Shown here: one piece after another, positions 6,227 to 10,357 of the stretch | How positions within the stretch are numbered: position 1 is the stretch's first letter | Layout: every line of letters begins with the position of its first letter | The notes under the pieces: model-generated | Told to the model about the DNA's origin: nothing | Seen by the model: the letters and a program-made list of their open reading frames with translations, nothing else | Databases searched by the model: none | NCBI GenBank assembly: GCA_964539045.1 | Contig: CAZIHW010000004.1 | Location: 1 to 10,357, forward strand | DNA: 10,357 bases | Source of the DNA: UBA1227 sp964539045 | GTDB taxonomy: Bacteria > Bacillota > Clostridia > Oscillospirales > Acutalibacteraceae | Direction of reading: 5' to 3' | Position numbers and translations under genes: made by a program

Positions 6227-7246
6227 ATGAGACAGCAACTTGAAGAAATTCGAAAAAATGCCGAAGCGGTTCTCAAAGAAGTACCGTCTCTCGAAGAGCT
6301 TGATGCTATAAGAATCAAGTATCTTGGTAAAAAAGGTGAAGTGACCGCTGTATTAAAGCAAATGGGAGCCCTTACGCCGGAGGAACGTCCGGTAATCGGT
6401 CAGATTGCAAATGAAGTAAGGGAATACATTGCAAAAGAGATAGACGAAAAGGCAGCACAGCTTAAAGCAGCACAGCAGGAAAAGAAACTTGCTCTTGAAA
6501 CGATCGACGTTACATTGCCGGGTACATCGGTAGAATTGGGACACAGACATCCCCTCTCTATCGTACTCGACGAAGTAAAGGAAATATTCCAGGGCATGGG
6601 CTTTGATATCGCAGAGGGACCTGAAGTTGAGTGGGATTATTACAACTTTGAAGCACTGAATCTCCCGCCTGATCATCCTGCCCGTGACACACAGGACACA
6701 TTCTATATCACGGAGAAGATGCTCCTTAGAACACAAACTTCTCCGGTGCAGATTCGTGTTATGGAAAAAACACAACCGCCTATCAGAATCATAGCACCCG
6801 GCCGCGTTTACAGGTCAGATGCAGTTGATGCTACACACTCTCCTCTATTCCACCAGATAGAGGGACTCGTGGTAGACGAAGGTATAACAATGTCAGACCT
6901 CAAGGGAACTCTTGATACATGGGCCAAAAAGCTCTACGGACCTGATACAAAGACCCGTCTCCGTCCACATCATTTCCCGTTTACCGAGCCTTCATGCGAA
7001 GTTGATATATCATGCTTCAAATGCGGCGGTGTGGGTTGCCCGATGTGTAAAGGCGAAGGCTGGATTGAGATTCTCGGCGGCGGTATGGTTCACCCTAAGG
7101 TTCTCAAAAACGGCGGTGTTGACCCTGAAAAATACTCCGGCTTTGCTTTCGGCATAGGCCTTGAACGTATAGTTATGTTTAGATTCGGTCTCGATGATAT
7201 GCGTATGCTCTATGAAAATGACATGCGCTTCCTCGAGCAGTTTTAA
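6227..7246 (+). CDS. pheS: Phenylalanine-tRNA ligase alpha subunit
   Basis: PheS is the catalytic subunit of the alpha2-beta2 synthetase that charges tRNA-Phe. The 339 residues begin with a coiled-coil tRNA-binding arm (about 1-95), followed by the class II core. Motif 1 lies in GHRHPLSIVLDEV (105-117), DHPARDTQDTFY is at 149-160, motif 2 is in RVYRSDAVDATHSPLFHQIEG (193-213), and motif 3 is GFAFGIGLERIVMF (305-318). Ala307 in GFAFG matches the Ala of E. coli PheS that limits pocket size. CFKCGGVGCPMC (263-274) is the CxxC-x4-CxxC insertion usual in Firmicutes PheS and may bind zinc. GGAAAGGAAAG precedes the ATG. pheT begins 13 bases after the stop, in the same transcript. Confidence 0.98.
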   Translation: MRQQLEEIRKNAEAVLKEVPSLEELDAIRIKYLGKKGEVTAVLKQMGALTPEERPVIGQIANEVREYIAKEIDEKAAQLKAAQQEKKLALETIDVTLPGTSVELGHRHPLSIVLDEVKEIFQGMGFDIAEGPEVEWDYYNFEALNLPPDHPARDTQDTFYITEKMLLRTQTSPVQIRVMEKTQPPIRIIAPGRVYRSDAVDATHSPLFHQIEGLVVDEGITMSDLKGTLDTWAKKLYGPDTKTRLRPHHFPFTEPSCEVDISCFKCGGVGCPMCKGEGWIEILGGGMVHPKVLKNGGVDPEKYSGFAFGIGLERIVMFRFGLDDMRMLYENDMRFLEQF

Positions 7247-7259
7247 GGAGGTGTGAGGT

Positions 7260-9641
7260 ATGAATTTATCAAAAAGATGGCTTGCAGACTTTGTTGATAT
7301 AGATGTGAGCGACAGAGATTACGCAGAAGACCTCACCATTTCCGGTTCAAAGGTTGAATCCTATGAACATGAGGGTGCAGAGCTTCAGAACATAGTTGTA
7401 GGTAAAGTTGAATCCCTCGAGCGCCATCCCGATTCAGATCACCTGTGGGTTTGCCGGATAGACGTGGGTGCCGACGAAAAAATTCAAATAGTAACGGGCG
7501 CACAAAATCTGAATGCAGGTGACTATGTTCCGGTAGCTTTGAACAAGTCGGTAGTTGCAGGCGGACATAAGATAACCACAGGCAAACTCCGCGGCGTAAA
7601 ATCAGAGGGTATGATGTGTTCACTCGGAGAGCTCGGACTTACCGCACATGACTTCCCGTATGCCATAGAGGATGGTATTTTTGTACTCGGCGATGACTGC
7701 GACAAGACCCTCGGTATGGATATACATGAGGCTATAGGTCTGAATGATACCGTTGTTGAGTTTGAAATAACATCCAACAGACCTGATTGTCTTTCTGTCA
7801 TAGGTCTCGCAAGGGAGACAGCAGCAACTTACAATGTACCGCTTAAGCTCCATACTCCTGAGGTTAAACCGGGCGTTGAGGATGTAAATGATTATCTCAA
7901 GGTTGATATAGAAGCACCGGACAAATGCTACAGATATGTAGGTGCTGTTGTAAAGAATGTAAGAGTTGCTCCGTCTCCGAGATGGATGCGTGAGCGCCTC
8001 CGTGCCTGCGGTGTAAGACCTATAAACAACATAGTAGATATCACAAACTATGTAATGCTTGAATACGGCCAGCCGATGCATGCCTTCGACCTCAGATACT
8101 TAGAAGGAAATCATGTTATAGTAAGAAATGCGCGCGCCGGTGAAACAATCACAACACTCGACGGAGAAGAACGCTCCCTCACAGAAGAGATGATGGTTAT
8201 CGCCGATGCAAATAAGCCTGTAGCTGTTGCCGGTGTAATGGGCGGAGAATACTCGGGAATCATGGATGACACAAATACTATAGTGTTCGAGTCAGCATGC
8301 TTCAACGGACCTGCAGTAAGACGTGCAGCAAAGGGTCTCGGCATGAGAACAGAGGCCTCAGCACGTTTTGAGAAGCAGCTCAATCCCGATGATTGCGACA
8401 TTTGCCTTGCACGGGCACTTGAGCTTGTACAGATGCTTGACGCGGGCGATGTAATAAACGGAACAGTTGACTGCTACAAAACACCAAAGCAGCCTGTTAC
8501 ACTTCCGTTTGATCCGGAATGGACAAACAAGTTTATCGGTATAGACCTGTCGGCAGACGAACAAAAAGCAATTCTGGAAAAGATAGGTTTTACAGTCGAG
8601 AACGGAATCGTAACCGCTCCGGCATTCAGAATTGATATAGAGCATCAAGCCGACCTCTCGGAAGAAGTTGCACGTTTTTACGGCTACAACAATATCCCTG
8701 ACAGAGAACTCCACGGCGTAGCCAAAGCGGGACTTACACCCAGCCAATCATTTGCAAAACTCATGGAAAATACAATGATGAGTTGCGGACTTTCAGAGAT
8801 ACAGACATTCTCATTCATAAGTCCAAAGGCTTATGATAAGATTTGTCTGCCTGAGGATTCCAAACTTCGTGACTGTGTTGTCATCTCTAATCCACTCGGT
8901 GAGGATACCAGTGTTATGAGAACAACAGCAATTCCTTCAATGCTTGAAGTGTTAGCAAGGAACTACAACAACAGAAACGAAAAAGTTAAGATGTACGAAC
9001 TCGCAACAACATACAAGTCCAACGGACTCGAAGAGCTCCCGGACGAAAACCGTCAGCTCGTTATGGGTATGTATGGAAAAGACGTAGACTTCTTCGCACT
9101 CAAGGGTGTTGTTGAGAAGCTTCTCAAGATTTGCGGAGTTGAGGAATATGATGTAAGTCCTGAAAAATCATGTCCTGTATTCCACCCGGGAAGAACCGCA
9201 CGAATTACAGTAAATGACAAGGATGTTGCTATGCTCGGAGAAGTACATCCCAAGGTTCTCGGTAACTATGATATTGGCACACGTGCTTACATTGCCACGG
9301 TAGATGCAGAATATCTCTTTGAGATAAAGAACCTCACAAGGGTTTATAAGCCTCTGCCGAAATATCCTGCTACAACAAGAGACCTTGCTTTCGTAGTTGA
9401 TGCAGATACTCCTGTATTGAAGCTCGAGAAGGAAATCAAACTCGCTTCAGGAAAAATTCTTGAAAACATAGACCTCTTCGATGTATATCAGGGCAATCAG
9501 GTTGGAGAGAATAAGAAGAGTGTTGCTTTCAACCTCAGATTCCGCTCCTCAGAGAGGACTCTCACCGATGAAGAATGCACAAATGCTGTAAATAAAGCGA
9601 TAAAAGCTGTGGAGAAAATCGGAGCAGTCCTGCGTGGATAG
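7260..9641 (+). CDS. pheT: Phenylalanine-tRNA ligase beta subunit
   Basis: PheT is the structural, tRNA-binding and editing partner of PheS. The 793 residues show the usual bacterial order: an N-terminal region, an EMAP-type OB-fold tRNA-binding domain (about 42-155, VVGKVESLERHPDSDHLWVC and KLRGVKSEGMMCS), the B3/B4 editing region that follows SNRPDCLSVIGLARE (172-186) and holds INNIVDITNYVMLEYGQPMHAFD, the B5 domain, an inactive class II-like core, and a C-terminal anticodon-binding FDX-ACB domain (about 700-792, KYPATTRDLAFVVD to SSERTLTDEEC). Length is typical. AAGGAGGTG lies 7 bases before the ATG, a strong site consistent with equal production of both subunits. The gene is intact. No terminator hairpin is obvious after it. 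Confidence 0.98.
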   Translation: MNLSKRWLADFVDIDVSDRDYAEDLTISGSKVESYEHEGAELQNIVVGKVESLERHPDSDHLWVCRIDVGADEKIQIVTGAQNLNAGDYVPVALNKSVVAGGHKITTGKLRGVKSEGMMCSLGELGLTAHDFPYAIEDGIFVLGDDCDKTLGMDIHEAIGLNDTVVEFEITSNRPDCLSVIGLARETAATYNVPLKLHTPEVKPGVEDVNDYLKVDIEAPDKCYRYVGAVVKNVRVAPSPRWMRERLRACGVRPINNIVDITNYVMLEYGQPMHAFDLRYLEGNHVIVRNARAGETITTLDGEERSLTEEMMVIADANKPVAVAGVMGGEYSGIMDDTNTIVFESACFNGPAVRRAAKGLGMRTEASARFEKQLNPDDCDICLARALELVQMLDAGDVINGTVDCYKTPKQPVTLPFDPEWTNKFIGIDLSADEQKAILEKIGFTVENGIVTAPAFRIDIEHQADLSEEVARFYGYNNIPDRELHGVAKAGLTPSQSFAKLMENTMMSCGLSEIQTFSFISPKAYDKICLPEDSKLRDCVVISNPLGEDTSVMRTTAIPSMLEVLARNYNNRNEKVKMYELATTYKSNGLEELPDENRQLVMGMYGKDVDFFALKGVVEKLLKICGVEEYDVSPEKSCPVFHPGRTARITVNDKDVAMLGEVHPKVLGNYDIGTRAYIATVDAEYLFEIKNLTRVYKPLPKYPATTRDLAFVVDADTPVLKLEKEIKLASGKILENIDLFDVYQGNQVGENKKSVAFNLRFRSSERTLTDEECTNAVNKAIKAVEKIGAVLRG

Positions 9642-9675
9642 GATTACGCCTTTACAGGGTGCCAAAAAATTTAGA

Positions 9676-9704
9676 TTGTTTTATTAACATATATGGTATA
9701 TAAT
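9676..9704 (+). promoter_or_regulatory. Sigma-A-type promoter for ireB
   Basis: TTGTTT (9676-9681) and a perfect TATAAT (9699-9704) are 17 bases apart in the 95-base gap after pheT. Transcription would start near 9711, leaving a short leader before GGAGGTGG and the GTG start of ireB. Read-through from pheT is also possible, since no clear terminator separates the two. Confidence 0.75.
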
Positions 9705-9736
9705 GATTTGTATGAATTTGTTGGAGGTGGACTATC

Positions 9737-9982
9737 GTGACTGATAAAACCATACAGTTTTCTATAAAAGAAGACTCTGACGCAGAAATGAAACAGATTT
9801 TGGGTGAGGTGTATGATGCTCTTCAGGAAAAAGGTTATAACCCTATTAGCCAGATAGTTGGTTATATCCTCTCCGAGGACCCGACCTATATCACCACACA
9901 CAACAATGCCCGCAGTCTTATCAGACGAATAGACAGAGATGAACTCCTTCAAACACTTGTAAGTGAGTTCTTGAAAGGATGA
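9737..9982 (+). CDS. ireB: IreB family regulatory phosphoprotein (UPF0297/DUF965)
   Basis: The 81-residue protein is recognised by VYDALQEKGYNPISQIVGYILSEDPTYITTHNNARSLIRRIDRDELL, the nearly invariant block of this family. In Enterococcus faecalis, IreB is phosphorylated on two N-terminal threonines by the PASTA kinase IreK and is involved in cephalosporin resistance. Here Thr2 and Thr5 (MTDKTIQFS) are candidates for the equivalent sites, an inference from position only. It is small, soluble and lacks membrane segments. The start is GTG, preceded by GGAGGTGG with 6 bases of spacing. In many Firmicutes ireB is followed by ruvX and a DUF1292 gene; here an unrelated small gene follows after 7 bases. 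Confidence 0.95.
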   Translation: MTDKTIQFSIKEDSDAEMKQILGEVYDALQEKGYNPISQIVGYILSEDPTYITTHNNARSLIRRIDRDELLQTLVSEFLKG

Positions 9983-9989
9983 ATAAACA

Positions 9990-10283
9990 GTGGCTGCTAA
10001 AAAGGGAAAGAAATTTCTCACCTATAAGGGAAAGCCTTTAGTTCGCAACGGCAACACTCTTTATTATGGCAATATGTATGATCCCTATGTTGTTATGCTC
10101 ACCATAAAGAGCACAAAGGAACAGGGTGACATGACTATCGCAGATAAAGTTTCGGTTCAGCTTATATCAACGGACATGGATTTAAGTCCCAGAAACCGCA
10201 TAATAAAGACAAGCGAAAAGAGCGGTCTGTACCCTGCTATGGATATTGGATCGATTTGGCTTGAGCGTGCTTTAAAAGCGTAA
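9990..10283 (+). CDS. Conserved-looking small protein of unknown function
   Basis: This 97-residue protein starts with GTG; AAAGGA (9974-9979), inside the last codons of ireB, is its ribosome site, with 10 bases of spacing. The start is Lys-rich (AAKKGKKFLTYKGKPLVRNG). The middle looks beta-rich (NTLYYGNMYDPYVVMLTIKST and DKVSVQLISTD), and the C-terminal part (SGLYPAMDIGSIWLERALKA) looks helical. It has no signal peptide, membrane segment or cysteines. I do not recognise a named family with confidence. Its 7-base gap after ireB and the shared terminator behind it place it in the ireB transcript, and the codon use resembles its neighbours, so it is a real gene of unknown role. A small nucleic-acid- or protein-binding role is possible, but not shown. 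Confidence 0.85.
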   Translation: MAAKKGKKFLTYKGKPLVRNGNTLYYGNMYDPYVVMLTIKSTKEQGDMTIADKVSVQLISTDMDLSPRNRIIKTSEKSGLYPAMDIGSIWLERALKA

Positions 10284-10307
10284 AAATGTTGAATAATTGA
10301 CATTGTA

Positions 10308-10333
10308 AAACGGTATAGTTAAACGGTATAGCT
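10308..10333 (+). repeat. Tandem 13-bp repeat at the 5' side of the ireB-operon terminator
   Basis: AAACGGTATAGTT (10308-10320) is followed directly by AAACGGTATAGCT (10321-10333), with one T/C difference. The second copy is the 5' arm of the terminator stem, so the first copy is an alternative, slightly mismatched pairing partner for the 3' arm. Confidence 0.85.
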
Positions 10334-10357
10334 AAAAGCTATACCGTTTTTCTTTTT
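10321..10357 (+). terminator. Intrinsic terminator of the ireB operon
   Basis: A perfect 13-bp stem, AAACGGTATAGCT (10321-10333) with AGCTATACCGTTT (10337-10349), closes a 3-base AAA loop and is followed by TTCTTTTT to the window end. The A-rich foot means it may also work, less strongly, on the other strand. Confidence 0.92.

Noticed and set aside
7620..8081. Long minus-strand open frame opposite pheT (153 codons)
   Set aside because: It lies wholly within pheT coding sequence on the opposite strand and its composition looks like a codon-bias shadow.
9642..9670. Terminator after pheT
   Set aside because: Only a 3-bp CCT/AGG pairing is visible and no T run follows; the AAAAAA run is on the wrong side for the plus strand.
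10289..10325. Promoter-like TTGAAT/TTGACA with TATAGT or TAAACG downstream
   Set aside because: TTGACA at 10297-10302 has only TAAACG at 17 bases, and TATAGT pairs with TTGAAT only at 19 bases; the site also sits directly on a terminator with no gene visible beyond it.

Overview
The window looks like ordinary chromosomal DNA from a low-to-moderate-GC Clostridia (Firmicutes), most likely a Lachnospiraceae-type anaerobe. This rests on a phenylalanine T-box riboswitch ahead of pheST, an IreB (UPF0297) gene, a Bacillus-type EndoA/NdoA toxin near acpS, AGGAGG-type ribosome binding sites and AT-rich intergenic regions. The family was judged from protein character alone and is an inference. No phage, insertion sequence, CRISPR array, tRNA or rRNA was seen.

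The left 5.9 kb is transcribed on the minus strand in two blocks. The first block, read right to left, is acpS (5405-5767), nnr (3821-5389) and ndoA/mazF (3323-3679), closed by a strong hairpin terminator (3289-3317). It starts from an extended -10 promoter at 5895-5903. The order resembles the Bacillus acpS...alr-ndoAI-ndoA neighbourhood, but alanine racemase and the antitoxin are missing. The second block starts at a good promoter (3240-3268) and reads a thymidylate-kinase-like gene (2421-3104), a DUF2156 protein (1553-2428), a GNAT acetyltransferase (669-1532), a DJ-1/PfpI protein (105-656) and the beginning of an unidentified gene (1-87). Gaps are 8 bp of overlap to 20 bp, so these genes are very probably one operon.

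The right side is on the plus strand. A promoter at 5931-5959 drives a T-box leader with specifier codon UUC and an intrinsic terminator. Behind it are pheS (6227-7246) and pheT (7260-9641), the two subunits of phenylalanyl-tRNA synthetase. Uncharged tRNA-Phe should favour antitermination, so the enzyme is made when phenylalanine is short. A separate promoter (9676-9704) then reads ireB (9737-9982) and a 97-residue protein of unknown function (9990-10283), ended by a 13-bp-stem terminator whose 5' arm is tandemly duplicated.

Most of the window is well-understood housekeeping material. The less-explained parts are the toxin gene without a recognisable antitoxin and the micro-ORF overlapping its start, the kinase-DUF2156-GNAT-DJ-1 operon with operator-like repeats in its promoter, a possible 33-codon Cys-containing leader peptide ahead of acpS, and the small unknown gene that follows ireB where ruvX is often found.
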